The position numbers and the translations under genes were made by a program. 64,000 nucleotides of DNA from positions 62,001 through 126,000 of the forward strand of contig NZ_QLYZ01000014.1 in NCBI RefSeq assembly GCF_003350325.1. Reading direction: 5' to 3'. Source of the DNA: Vibrio rhodolitus (GTDB lineage: Bacteria > Pseudomonadota > Gammaproteobacteria > Enterobacterales > Vibrionaceae). The notes below the pieces were generated by a model. It worked only from the letters and a program-made list of their open reading frames with translations, was not told the origin of the DNA and ran no database searches. Below, piece after piece: positions 8,737 to 17,378 of this stretch; position 1 is the first letter of the stretch; each line of letters starts with the position of its first letter.

Positions 8737-8771
8737 AAAACCGGAGCGTCTGCCAACGCTCCGGTTTTTTT
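8737..8771 (+). terminator. First guaC-leader hairpin, terminator-like
   Basis: A 12-bp stem (AAAACCGGAGCG / CGCTCCGGTTTT) with the 8-nt loop TCTGCCAA, followed by a run of Ts. Because the predicted start site is at its base, it would be either an extreme 5' stabilising hairpin or a start-proximal terminator. It could also end an unrecognised transcript coming from upstream. Confidence 0.65.
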
Positions 8772-8784
8772 GTGTCCGAGAAAC

Positions 8785-8812
8785 AGTAATAACGTCTGCC
8801 AACGTTGTTACT
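8785..8812 (+). promoter_or_regulatory. Second guaC-leader hairpin with the same loop
   Basis: A 10-bp stem (AGTAATAACG / CGTTGTTACT, one G-U pair) closes the same loop TCTGCCAA seen at 8749-8756, again flanked by CG/CG. It lies between the terminator-like hairpin and the guaC start. The stem bases differ but the loop is identical, suggesting selection on the loop. Confidence 0.55.
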
Positions 8813-8860
8813 AACGCACTCTGCTGTGACACATAGCTATATGAATCAAGGAATTACACA

Positions 8861-9904
8861 ATGCGTATCGAACAAGAACTTAAGTTGGGTTTCAAAGATG
8901 TACTGTTTCGCCCTAAGCGTTCAACTCTAAAAAGCCGTTCTCAAGTAAATTTAACCCGCGAGTTTACATTCAAGCACAGCGGTCGTCAATGGTCTGGTGT
9001 ACCTGTAATCGCTGCGAATATGGATTCAGTGGGTAGCTTCGCAATGGCTAAAGCCCTTGCTGAGCATGGTGTAATGACAGCCGTTCACAAACACTACACA
9101 GTGGCTGATTGGGCTGAGTTCGTGAAAGGTGCGAATACTACTGAGCTAAACAACGTGATGGTTTCTACTGGTACGTCTGACGCAGACTTCCAAAAGACAA
9201 AAGACATCATGGCGCTTTCTGATGAGCTAATCTTCATCTGTATTGATATCGCAAATGGTTACTCAGAGCATCTAGTAGAGTACGTAGAAAAAGTACGCGC
9301 AGCATTCCCTGACAAAGTTATCTCTGCTGGTAACGTAGTAACGGGCGACATGTGTGAAGAGCTAATCCTAGCGGGTGCGGATATCGTTAAAGTAGGTATC
9401 GGTCCTGGTTCGGTATGTACAACTCGCGTTAAAACTGGCGTTGGTTACCCACAGCTTTCTGCAATCATCGAGTGTGGTGACGCAGCGCACGGTCTAGGCG
9501 GCATGATCATCGGTGACGGTGGCTGTACTTGTGCTGGTGATGTTTCTAAAGCGTTTGGTGGTGGTGCAGACTTCGTAATGCTTGGCGGTATGCTAGCAGG
9601 TCACGAAGAGTCAGGCGGCGAAGTGATTGAGCAAGACGGTAAGAAGTTCATGAAGTTCTACGGCATGTCTTCACAATCAGCGATGGCGAAGCACTCTGGC
9701 GGCGTTGCAAAATACCGCGCAGCTGAAGGTAAAACCGTATTATTGCCATTCCGTGGCACTGTGCACGACACTATCTCAGACATCCTTGGCGGTGTACGTT
9801 CAACATGTACATACGTAGGCGCAGCAAAGCTTAAAGAGCTAACGAAGCGTACAACATTCATCCGCGTACAAGAGCAAGAGAACAACGTTTACGGTAAAGA
9901 GTGA
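8861..9904 (+). CDS. guaC: GMP reductase
   Basis: A 347-residue enzyme converting GMP to IMP with NADPH in purine salvage (cytoplasmic, IMPDH/GMPR family). It shows the phosphate-binding [14 protein letters not shown] loop with the catalytic Cys, the [15 protein letters not shown] segment and [16 protein letters not shown] near the N-terminus. The length equals E. coli GuaC. The ribosome binding site AAGGA lies upstream of ATG 8861. The roughly 120-nt leader carries two hairpins with a common loop, and a terminator follows. Confidence 0.97.
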   Translation: MRIEQELKLGFKDVLFRPKRSTLKSRSQVNLTREFTFKHSGRQWSGVPVIAANMDSVGSFAMAKALAEHGVMTAVHKHYTVADWAEFVKGANTTELNNVMVSTGTSDADFQKTKDIMALSDELIFICIDIANGYSEHLVEYVEKVRAAFPDKVISAGNVVTGDMCEELILAGADIVKVGIGPGSVCTTRVKTGVGYPQLSAIIECGDAAHGLGGMIIGDGGCTCAGDVSKAFGGGADFVMLGGMLAGHEESGGEVIEQDGKKFMKFYGMSSQSAMAKHSGGVAKYRAAEGKTVLLPFRGTVHDTISDILGGVRSTCTYVGAAKLKELTKRTTFIRVQEQENNVYGKE

Positions 9905-9937
9905 TTCGATCACTTTTCGTAAAAACCGAATAATTGA

Positions 9938-9963
9938 GAGCCGCTTTTAGCGGCTCTTTTTTT
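9938..9963 (+). terminator. Intrinsic terminator of guaC
   Basis: Stem GAGCCGCT / AGCGGCTC with a TTT loop and a run of seven Ts. Confidence 0.9.
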
Positions 9964-9975
9964 GCCTGAAATTTG

Positions 9976-9989
9976 GGAAGTGTCTACAA
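9976..9989. repeat. Left copy of a 14-bp direct repeat flanking the integrase relic
   Basis: GGAAGTGTCTACAA occurs here and again at 11099-11112, bracketing the integrase remnant. The core GTGTCTAC is repeated immediately downstream (9991-9998). These may be integrase arm-type sites or attL. Confidence 0.5.
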
Positions 9990-10062
9990 AGTGTCTACAC
10001 TTGAGGCACTTTTATTTAGTGGAAATGCTGAGAATTGCATTTCTATTCGGTTTTATGCAAAT

Positions 10063-10908
10063 TTAAAGAAGTGCTAGAGGGTTCTTTTCTATCGTTTCAG
10101 ATAAGTGATCAGGGGCGAAATGTGCGTACCGCATCGTCATGGAAATATCTGCATGACCAAGAACATCTCTTAGTACCAATATATTGCCACCATTCATCAT
10201 GAAGTGACTGGCGAACGTATGACGAAGTACATGCGATGCTTGCCCTTTGGGTAAATAGATACCTAACTTTTCCTTCAGGATATAGCAGAACGGCGTATAG
10301 TACTCTTCAAACAGCTTACCTGAGCCTGGCTTATAGATTTCATCATAAAGCGCGTTAGAGATTGGTACACTGCGATTTTTCTTTGTTTTTGTGTTGGTAT
10401 AAGTGATTTTGTATTTGCTGAGTTGACTACCACGTAGCTGAGCAGCTTCGTTCCATCGAGCGCCTGTAGCTAGGCATATTTTTACGATCTTGAGTATATC
10501 TTGTCGCTTGTGTTGGGCGACTAGTTCAATGAGCTCAGGCAGCTTTTCTTTAGGGATAAATGCCATCTCCCGTTCGCTTTCTCGAAATGGTTTTAACTCT
10601 TCGAGCGGGTGGGGTAAATCCCATTCACCAAGTTCTTTGAGTTTGCTAAAGACGGCTTTAAACCGAGCTAACTCGGAGTTTAAGGTAGATATGCTAGGAG
10701 CGCCTTTTTGCCACCGATGATCAACAAAGTTAATCTGACCAGCCATTCGTAAGCTGCGAAACTCACCATACATTTTGGCAGTGAACAAAGAGGCTATGGG
10801 GTTGTTCATAGCTTCAACCATCAGCGTAAATTTCTGATAAATCACATCGCCGTTCACGAGCGTTCGCCCATAGTGGCGATACCAGATATCAATAACGTCT
10901 GAAAGGCG
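10063..10908 (-). pseudogene. Truncated phage-type tyrosine integrase
   Basis: Conceptual translation from 10908 gives the core-binding and catalytic domains of a P2-like tyrosine recombinase. The catalytic Arg is in CLATGARWNEAAQLRG, HVLRHTFASH supplies H-x-x-R, GHADISMTMRYAH carries the following His/Trp-position His and the Tyr nucleophile. A TGA at 10909-10911 interrupts the frame, and the roughly 70-residue N-terminal arm-binding domain is not found upstream. A shorter ORF could start at GTG 10857. The catalytic residues look intact, but without its N-terminus the protein is probably not a functional integrase. No other phage genes are nearby. Confidence 0.8.
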
Positions 10909-11098
10909 TCAGCCCAGCTGAGTATTTTTGGGACATGTAACAATCCCACACCTTAATTGGTAGCTTTACTTATTTTACCAAGGCTTGTTTGAATCATATT
11001 GAGTCTGACAATCGACCACCAGATTGTGGATATCTCGTGCTCCATGACACCTCCTTTCCTGGCAGAGTGAGCATAGCGGGCTTTGTTTGAAAATTGTT

Positions 11099-11112
11099 GG
11101 AAGTGTCTACAA
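11099..11112. repeat. Right copy of the 14-bp direct repeat
   Basis: GGAAGTGTCTACAA, identical to 9976-9989 and 1,123 bp away. It is a candidate attR or integrase binding site, or the scar of the recombination that removed the rest of the element. Confidence 0.5.
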
Positions 11113-11177
11113 CGAGGCTGGAGTGTCATACCTATCATAGAGAAACATTGCCTAATTTCTTCTTCGTGCTTGTGCGG

Positions 11178-11229
11178 AAAAAAATCCTACAAAAAATGAG
11201 TTTGAGAAATACGTTAATCACAGTAAATT
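11178..11229 (+). promoter_or_regulatory. Shared promoter element 1, pilus operon
   Basis: The motif A6-A-TCCTAC-A4 at 11178-11194 is followed by exactly 33 nt and then TAAATT (11224-11229) as a -10-like hexamer. The motif would sit at about -42 to -58 from the start site, which suits an activator. The predicted start is near 11236, about 230 nt before the first pilin. Confidence 0.6.
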
Positions 11230-11465
11230 TCAGCGCAACAGAGAAAGGCTATTTGATTCTTCGGCAGTTAACTAATTTATTATTTTCTGAGTGTAGGTTG
11301 ATCATTAATTATATCTAGACGTCAGTAAATGTAATTTACGAAATTTAACTAGTTAATCTGTTAAAATCACTGCGGGATAAATATGATGTGCGAAATTAGA
11401 TTTAGTCATATAACTTGCTTGATTTGGAAATTTCATATTAATAAATGTTTTAATGAGAAACTTAG

Positions 11466-11990
11466 ATGAAAAAAAGTGTTTTAGCTATAACTTTTACTTC
11501 ATGTTTTTTTGCTTTTAATGCACAAGCAAATACGAGCTCTGTAACGTTTTCTGGAACGGTTACCAACGTAACGTGCGACACTGAAATTCTAACTGGTGGC
11601 GTGGCAACTCCAAGCCGTCAAATCAATCTAGGGACGGTTGGTCTTGGTGAAACGGGAGCTCCTGTAACGTTTAAAATTCAGTCTATTGACCCGGTAAATG
11701 GTGGTCCATGTGTCTCAGCACAAAATGGTGCAACGATGCTATGGACCGCAGCCAACTTCGATAGCAATGGTCTCACCAATGCGTCAGGTACAGCCACAGG
11801 GGCATATGCAACGATTTTGGCAAAACCAACTGGCGGCACAGCACAATTGATTACTGGACCTTCGCCAAGCGTAAGTTTTCCATCGGAGGACATTAGTACG
11901 CATGGAATGACATTTGATGCTTCGCTTGTAGGTGATACGACCCCAGGAACTTATACCAGCGTTGCAACTTATTCCATTGCTTACAAATAG
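11466..11990 (+). CDS. Chaperone-usher pilin subunit, probable major subunit
   Basis: A 174-residue secreted protein. The signal peptide (1-21) ends at FAFNAQA. The mature part begins with an Ig-like pilin strand (SVTFSGTVTNVTCDTEIL), has a Cys pair, and ends in an alternating strand TYTSVATYSIAYK like the beta-zipper of pilins. As the first gene of the operon, directly before the usher, it is the best candidate for the main shaft subunit. An N-terminal donor-strand extension is not obvious by eye. The ribosome binding site is weak and the region is AT-rich. Confidence 0.75.
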   Translation: MKKSVLAITFTSCFFAFNAQANTSSVTFSGTVTNVTCDTEILTGGVATPSRQINLGTVGLGETGAPVTFKIQSIDPVNGGPCVSAQNGATMLWTAANFDSNGLTNASGTATGAYATILAKPTGGTAQLITGPSPSVSFPSEDISTHGMTFDASLVGDTTPGTYTSVATYSIAYK

Positions 11991-12016
11991 TACTGTTTTT
12001 TATTAGGCGTATATTA

Positions 12017-14377
12017 ATGAAGTGCGTGTTCAAGGTTGTTATTTTCCTGCTGGCGACTGTTCCACATTTTTTAAGAGCAGAACAGTTAGAGTTTGATACC
12101 TCATTTCTACAAGGGATAAACCAAACTCCTAAAGCGTTACTTTCAACGACTGGAATTGTTGAAGGTAGATATTTACCGCTATTAACGGTGAATAGCATAT
12201 CGAAAGGACGCATAGAATTTAATATCACTAAGCAGGAGGAAGTGAGCGATAAGCTTTGCTTTACGTATGACTTCTTCCTGGAAAATGGTATTTATTTAAA
12301 AGAAGAAGCTAAAAGTAAAATAAAAAGTTCTGAGCAGTGTTTTGATTTAGATAAGTTAGAGTTTGCGAGTGTAGATTTTGATATTACTAAGCCTGAATTG
12401 ACTATTACAATTCCTCAATATTATCTCGATAGCACTCCAGCGAAGAAAGAGCATGACCGCGGAATTAATGGCTTTAAACTGAATTACAATCTTAACGGAA
12501 ATCTCGATAGTGATGATAATCAAAATATGTTTGGTTCATTTAACTCTCAGTTGAATGTACAAGATTGGATAGTTCACTCAGATATGAATAGCTCGTGGTC
12601 GAATCATTCTGGAACTGAAGCTAACCTTTCTAACCTATATGCAGAGTATCCAATTACAGCGATTGGTGCAGATTTTGTTGTCGGTAAGGGTTATAGCACG
12701 AGTGAGTTTCTCGATGGCTTTTCGTTTGGTGGAATTGGACTGACTTCGAACAGATTGATGTCCGGTGAAACCGCGAGTTTTATTCCTGACATTTCGGGTG
12801 TAGCAGCGTCTAAATCACAGATTACAGTTCGTCAAAATGGTCGCTTAATTTATACCGAAACTGTAACTCCAGGACCATTTAAAATAGATGGATTTTCCGT
12901 GTATGGTTCAGGCGACATTGAAGTTGAAATAAAAGACGCAAATGGCAAAATTGAAACCAAAACTTATCCGGTTGTTATATTGCCTTCATTACTTCGTCAT
13001 GGGTATTTTGAATACAGCTTAGCGGCGGGAAAGCGCTTTAATGGTTCTGGTATTGAAGGGCTTTTTGATTCAGACCGTACGTTTATGTTTGCTGATGCTC
13101 AATACGGATTTCAGTCAGTAACTCTTGGTGGAGCTGCTGTCATTGATGAAAAATATCAAGCTTTTGGGGTTGGAAGTACGCTATTTCTAGCACAGTTTGG
13201 TACGTTGGCTTTAAATGGCGGGATGTCATTTGCGGCTTATGACGACGGTAAGAACCTTGCGGGCGTCACTTTAGGAGTAAGATACGATAATAAATTAACT
13301 GAAGACACCGACATTCAGTTAATTGCTTACGAGTATAAGAATCAAGACTATGTCTCATATTCTTCTTTTACTCCTGATGAAAACAGTGCCGACAGACAAA
13401 GTCCAAAGCATAGAATACAAGCTGTTTTATCATCGCAGTTTGAAGATTTTAATACTAGTTTTGTCGGGTGGCAACAAACCTATTGGGATAGCGGATTAAT
13501 CAGTAATGGAGCTACGGTGTCATTGAGCACCACTATTGCAAATAGGTTAAGTTCTACTTTTTCTTTGGGGTATTCTGATAATCAAGGGTATGAAGATGTT
13601 AACGCAACATTGAGTTTTAGTTTGCCTCTTAATTACCGCGATAATTATCATACAGTAACGACTCGTTTTTCTGGTGGTAATAATTCAGATTTTGCGATGA
13701 CAACGAATGCAGGCGGAAAGTTGAATGATGACGTAGGTTACTCTATTTCTGTCGGTGATTATGGTTTGAGTACTAACTTAAATTACGATAATGATATTGC
13801 CCAATTGAATGGTGGTATTACATATGCAGAAGGGAGTTCTACCTTATCTGCTGGTGCGAGTGGTTCGGTTCTATGGACAAAACCAACGGGTTTAATTGCA
13901 TCCAGAACGCGTAATAATACAATAGCGGTAATTGACCTCAATGGAGTGGGGGATGTCAAAGTAAACGGAATTGAAACTAATAATGAAGGCCTAGCGGTTG
14001 TTAGTCTTCAGCCGTATGAAGAAAGTAATATTGCTATTGATGTTAACACCATTCCTTCGGATGTGAGTGTTGATACATCTACGCATAAATTAAGTTCTAC
14101 AGAGAATGCTATTGTTTATCACAATATTGATACTCGTAGGATTTACAAGTACACACTGCGAGTTAAAAATCGTTATGGTGAAAGATTAAAAAGTGGTGAG
14201 GTGTATTTGAGCAACGGTGTTTATGCAGGAGCGATTGCGCCTAATAGCATGATAACATTTTCTGCTGATTTACCAGTAAAGATTGTTGATCTCAACAATG
14301 GCTATATGGGTTGTAAAATTGATTTGTCTGCTGTTTCAGCCAACCAGGGCAAAATTAATGAGGTAATTTGTGAATAA
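12017..14377 (+). CDS. Outer-membrane fimbrial usher (FimD/PapC family)
   Basis: A 786-residue protein with a signal peptide (about 1-21). Residues 30-140 form the chaperone-subunit recruiting N-terminal domain (LEFDTSFLQG). The following barrel contains the plug region (FIPDISGVAASKSQITVRQNGRLIYTETVTPGPFKI) and the usher signature (LRHGYFEYSLAAGKRF). The C-terminal domains end with a Cys pair (GYMGCKID through VICE). It translocates and polymerises pilins at the outer membrane. At 786 residues it is shorter than FimD (about 850). It lies 26 nt after the pilin and overlaps the chaperone gene by 8 nt. Confidence 0.93.
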   Translation: MKCVFKVVIFLLATVPHFLRAEQLEFDTSFLQGINQTPKALLSTTGIVEGRYLPLLTVNSISKGRIEFNITKQEEVSDKLCFTYDFFLENGIYLKEEAKSKIKSSEQCFDLDKLEFASVDFDITKPELTITIPQYYLDSTPAKKEHDRGINGFKLNYNLNGNLDSDDNQNMFGSFNSQLNVQDWIVHSDMNSSWSNHSGTEANLSNLYAEYPITAIGADFVVGKGYSTSEFLDGFSFGGIGLTSNRLMSGETASFIPDISGVAASKSQITVRQNGRLIYTETVTPGPFKIDGFSVYGSGDIEVEIKDANGKIETKTYPVVILPSLLRHGYFEYSLAAGKRFNGSGIEGLFDSDRTFMFADAQYGFQSVTLGGAAVIDEKYQAFGVGSTLFLAQFGTLALNGGMSFAAYDDGKNLAGVTLGVRYDNKLTEDTDIQLIAYEYKNQDYVSYSSFTPDENSADRQSPKHRIQAVLSSQFEDFNTSFVGWQQTYWDSGLISNGATVSLSTTIANRLSSTFSLGYSDNQGYEDVNATLSFSLPLNYRDNYHTVTTRFSGGNNSDFAMTTNAGGKLNDDVGYSISVGDYGLSTNLNYDNDIAQLNGGITYAEGSSTLSAGASGSVLWTKPTGLIASRTRNNTIAVIDLNGVGDVKVNGIETNNEGLAVVSLQPYEESNIAIDVNTIPSDVSVDTSTHKLSSTENAIVYHNIDTRRIYKYTLRVKNRYGERLKSGEVYLSNGVYAGAIAPNSMITFSADLPVKIVDLNNGYMGCKIDLSAVSANQGKINEVICE

Positions 14378-15098
14378 TAAACTGACAATGGCTTTACTTA
14401 TTGGCGCATTAATGACCAGTTTTACTGCTCAAAGTGCACTCACACTATCTGCGACTCGTTATGTATACACGAGTGATGCTAAAGCTATACCGATAACAGT
14501 CACTAACCATGCTGACACTGTATATGGGGCACAGGTTTGGATAGAGGATTTTTCTGATGATGGCTTAATCCCTTTTTCCGTCTCTCCTGGTGTGTTTACT
14601 CTAAAAGCAGACAAGGGAACGCAAACTGTACAGGTTGCGCAATTGGGAGAAGAGACAAAAGCGTTACCGCAAGATAGAGAGAGTTTGTTCTCGGTTAATC
14701 TGCAGGAAATTCCACCGAAGGCAAAAGATACGCTTGGTAAAAACGTATTGGTTATGGCATCTCGGACTTTAGTGAAGCTATTCTACCGTCCTGCGTCATT
14801 AAATGATGGGCGAGATCAAGCTGAACAAAGTATGCGCATCTCCAAGACTAGAGACATGGTAACGTTTAACAATCCGACACCTTACTACTTTGCTGTGGTT
14901 TCTATAAATGGTGATGAAAAGTTGGCAAATGAGTCTTTTAATCAAATGGCGCCATTTAGTCAGGTTTCGGTCGAAATAAAAGGGATGACATCGAACACAG
15001 TTAGTTTTAACGCAATCGATGATTTTGGTGGGCTTCGAGAATATCGTTGTGACCTCAAGAAGCAGGAAAACCAATGTCAATATGTGAAAACAAAATGA
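14370..15098 (+). CDS. Periplasmic pilus chaperone (PapD/FimC family)
   Basis: A 242-residue protein with a signal peptide ending near FTAQSA. Two Ig-like domains are recognisable: the N-terminal strands with DRESLFSVNLQEIPP, then TLVKLFYRPASL with the conserved Arg/Lys context, and the C-terminal domain with FNNPTPYYFAV. It caps subunits by donor-strand complementation and delivers them to the usher. It starts with GTG 14370 inside the end of the usher gene; GAGG lies 6 nt upstream. The stop overlaps the next gene's region (ATGA at 15095-15098). Confidence 0.93.
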   Translation: MNNKLTMALLIGALMTSFTAQSALTLSATRYVYTSDAKAIPITVTNHADTVYGAQVWIEDFSDDGLIPFSVSPGVFTLKADKGTQTVQVAQLGEETKALPQDRESLFSVNLQEIPPKAKDTLGKNVLVMASRTLVKLFYRPASLNDGRDQAEQSMRISKTRDMVTFNNPTPYYFAVVSINGDEKLANESFNQMAPFSQVSVEIKGMTSNTVSFNAIDDFGGLREYRCDLKKQENQCQYVKTK

Positions 15099-15616
15099 TG
15101 ACATACGTATATAAGCTCTTTCTGCTTGTATTTTCTTGTACTTTCACATCGATGGTTCAGGCTTCAACAATAACTGGTTCTACAGTAAATGTAATGTTTA
15201 GCGTAACTTTTATCAAACCAGCGTTTGAGGTATCCCTGCCAACGTTAGTGGATTTTGGTAGTACGGTTATTGGCCAAAGGGAGCGTATTGATAGACCCTT
15301 TGGCATAACGTTTTCTTCGGAAGGTAACCAATATGATAGTTTCCATGATGCTCCATCTCCGGTAGTTATTTTTGCGCAAAATATTACCAGTGGTGCACAA
15401 GATGCAGAATCTGTAGGAAATATGCAGCAGTTTTTCTATTTGGGTTGTGACAATGGTTCGGTGTTAACAAAAATTACAACTACGCCAGTTCAACTCGATA
15501 CGTTAGCAGTTCCTATACATGACTTAACGACATGTAAACTTTATATGGACACCAACCCGGAAGCATCTCCTGGTGAAGTAACTTCAACGCTGAACTTTAC
15601 AGTGAAATATCCATAA
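15074..15616 (+). CDS. Minor pilus subunit (chaperone-usher operon)
   Basis: A 180-residue secreted protein with a signal peptide ending near TSMVQA. It ends in an alternating strand (EVTSTLNFTVKYP) like pilin C-terminal beta-zippers and has a Cys pair (LGCDNGS and LTTCKLY). It is probably an adaptor or minor subunit. The start is ambiguous: ATG 15074 has AGGA 6 nt upstream, while ATG 15095 overlaps the chaperone stop in an ATGA arrangement. Similarity to characterised subunits is low, so the exact position in the pilus cannot be told. Confidence 0.65.
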   Translation: MSICENKMMTYVYKLFLLVFSCTFTSMVQASTITGSTVNVMFSVTFIKPAFEVSLPTLVDFGSTVIGQRERIDRPFGITFSSEGNQYDSFHDAPSPVVIFAQNITSGAQDAESVGNMQQFFYLGCDNGSVLTKITTTPVQLDTLAVPIHDLTTCKLYMDTNPEASPGEVTSTLNFTVKYP

Positions 15617-15757
15617 TATTTATGAACAAAGAATAGACGTTATTTGGGTATTTAATAGCACAGTGTGGTAGTTAAATTTATACAAGCATCTCTAATGGTT
15701 ACAGATATTAATTCTAGCTGAGATAGTGTCTTTTGTTGTAATTAATAATTAATATCG

Positions 15758-15778
15758 CACCATTAATAGATAATGGTG
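15758..15778 (+). promoter_or_regulatory. Intra-operon hairpin before the third subunit gene
   Basis: Perfect 8-bp inverted repeat CACCATTA / TAATGGTG with a 5-nt loop, in a 181-bp gap where the other pilus genes are nearly contiguous. There is no T run, so RNA processing, stabilisation or a translational signal is more likely than termination. Confidence 0.4.
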
Positions 15779-15797
15779 TAAGGCAAAAATATAAGCC

Positions 15798-16331
15798 ATG
15801 AAGTATTTTAAATTAATATGTTTCATTGTCATCGTCAGTGCGCTGATAATATCATCTATCTCTTATGCAGCTGTAGGGCATAGTAATACACCAGTCTCTA
15901 TTGATGTGACGACTAGGATCAACTATGTCTTACCTACCTGTAATGTTAACGTTGCACCAGCATACGCTTTGGGCGAGTTAACGAAAGGACCTGCTAAGAC
16001 ACATGCAGACTTACTCGTTGATATCGACTGTGAGAACACGACTGATGTAATAACATCGTTAACGGTATCCAGTTCAGCAAATACAGTCACATCAAACTTG
16101 CAAAAGCTCCAACTCATGAATGGTAATGATCATGCATGGTTGTCTCTGACTGACTCAAACACAGGGGCAGATCTAGATGTTAGCTTCGATGATACTACGA
16201 CATTTTGTTCATCGATTCAGAATGTTAACAATCGGACTTGTGAATTGAAAGTACGCACTCAAATTGAGTCAGGCAACACAGTTGTCGGAGAGTTTTCAAT
16301 ACCAGTAATTTTTTCTTTAGTTTACTTTTAA
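15798..16331 (+). CDS. Minor pilus subunit or adaptor (chaperone-usher operon)
   Basis: A 177-residue protein with a signal peptide (about 1-24, ending SISYA). It contains a Cys pair pattern (LPTCNVNV and IDCENTT) and a second pair (TFCSSIQ and RTCELKV), and ends in FSIPVIFSLVYF, an alternating hydrophobic strand like pilin C-termini. It is separated from the previous subunit gene by 181 bp containing a hairpin, and followed after 12 nt by the OmpA-like gene. I infer a pilus subunit from context and the terminal strand. Confidence 0.6.
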   Translation: MKYFKLICFIVIVSALIISSISYAAVGHSNTPVSIDVTTRINYVLPTCNVNVAPAYALGELTKGPAKTHADLLVDIDCENTTDVITSLTVSSSANTVTSNLQKLQLMNGNDHAWLSLTDSNTGADLDVSFDDTTTFCSSIQNVNNRTCELKVRTQIESGNTVVGEFSIPVIFSLVYF

Positions 16332-16343
16332 AAGGTAAAAATA

Positions 16344-17324
16344 GTGAACATTCTTAAAGGTTCTATATCTTTTCTTTGTTTTTTTTGTATTTCAACTGAC
16401 GTAGTACTTGCGGATACAACTAAAGAAGAAGTATACCTAGGTTTTCAATTTGGTTATGGTCAATTTAAATTTGATAAAGATGGCTCTTTAAATAAAGAAG
16501 ATGAAAATCTTATCGGAGGGATTAATTTAGGCTATCGCTACTCAAATTATTTTGCGACTGAAATAAATTATCAACATTTAGGTGAGGGTGAATTTTATTC
16601 GCAAGATAAATCGGTGCATTTAAATGTTGACCAAGTTGCACTGTTGGGTAAAGTTATTTACCCTATTACACAAGAATTAGAACCATATTTAAAATTCGGT
16701 GTGTCGAGATGGTTTGGTAAAGAAAATGGCTATGATGTTGATGGTTTCTCTCCAGTATTCGGTGGTGGCATTCAATACACTATAGAACCAGCATTACAAC
16801 TTGGTATCTCATATCAATATATTGATTCTATCGCAATGAATGATGATGCAGGTCACAGTGGTGTTATCTTCGATATCAACTATCGATTCGGCTCTAGTAA
16901 GCCAGCAGGCAACAAGAATTCAGTAATGCCTTATGATGAACCAAAAGAAAAAATTGAAGTATTAGAGCCTTCTATGGTGGACATACCTACATTATCTATC
17001 TCATTTTCTTTTGATTCGATAAAAATAAATGAGACTGAATCTTTACGAAATTATGCAGAACAGCTCAGAAAAGATGATACTTTAGTTGCTCGTATTTATG
17101 GCTATGCTAGCCCAGTGGGAAATAAAAGATACAATGAAGTACTATCACAGCAAAGAGCTGATGCTGTGAGGGCTTACTTCATTAATTATGGCATAGAACC
17201 AAAGCGTTTGTTTAGCCAGGGTAACGGTGAATATAATTCGAAACATCAGTCAATATCGTTTGGTCAACGTGCCGATGTTTTGTTGTGCGTTGAAAAGTCA
17301 TCCCGTGATAATAAAGAAATCTAA
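16344..17324 (+). CDS. OmpA-like barrel plus peptidoglycan-binding protein inside the pilus operon
   Basis: A 326-residue protein starting GTG 16344 (AAAGG upstream). After a signal peptide (ending VVLA) comes an 8-strand OmpA-type barrel (VYLGFQFGYGQF through VIFDINYRFG), a linker, and an OmpA C-terminal domain at about 215-320 (SFSFDSIKINET, GYASPVGNKRYNEVLSQQRADAVRAYF, ADVLLCVE). The domain normally binds peptidoglycan, but the usual Asp/Arg pattern is partly changed (GYASPVG instead of GHTDxxG), so binding may be weakened. An OmpA-like gene inside a chaperone-usher operon is uncommon; it may anchor the pilus base or act as an adhesin itself. A paralogue lies at 28847. Confidence 0.85.
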   Translation: MNILKGSISFLCFFCISTDVVLADTTKEEVYLGFQFGYGQFKFDKDGSLNKEDENLIGGINLGYRYSNYFATEINYQHLGEGEFYSQDKSVHLNVDQVALLGKVIYPITQELEPYLKFGVSRWFGKENGYDVDGFSPVFGGGIQYTIEPALQLGISYQYIDSIAMNDDAGHSGVIFDINYRFGSSKPAGNKNSVMPYDEPKEKIEVLEPSMVDIPTLSISFSFDSIKINETESLRNYAEQLRKDDTLVARIYGYASPVGNKRYNEVLSQQRADAVRAYFINYGIEPKRLFSQGNGEYNSKHQSISFGQRADVLLCVEKSSRDNKEI

Positions 17325-17378
17325 TGATTATAGTTTGTTTAGTTAATGCAAAAACTAATCGAAATAGGAGTACATAGT

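Larger units (their letters stand above)
10909..11465. other. Junction and pilus-operon upstream region
   Basis: 557 bp with no credible gene. The left part is the broken upstream side of the integrase relic and includes the right 14-bp repeat (11099-11112). The right part is very AT-rich and holds the shared motif (11178-11194), its spaced -10-like hexamer and a predicted leader of about 230 nt before the first pilin. Confidence 0.6.

Noticed and set aside
8602..8832. Minus-strand ORF of 76 codons covering the guaC promoter and hairpins
   Set aside because: It is antisense to regulatory structures, with low-complexity composition and no ribosome binding site.
11230..11465. c-di-GMP riboswitch in the pilus leader
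   Set aside because: I looked for the GEMM-I core (GGACGCAAAGCC-type) in this and the other long leaders and found no match.
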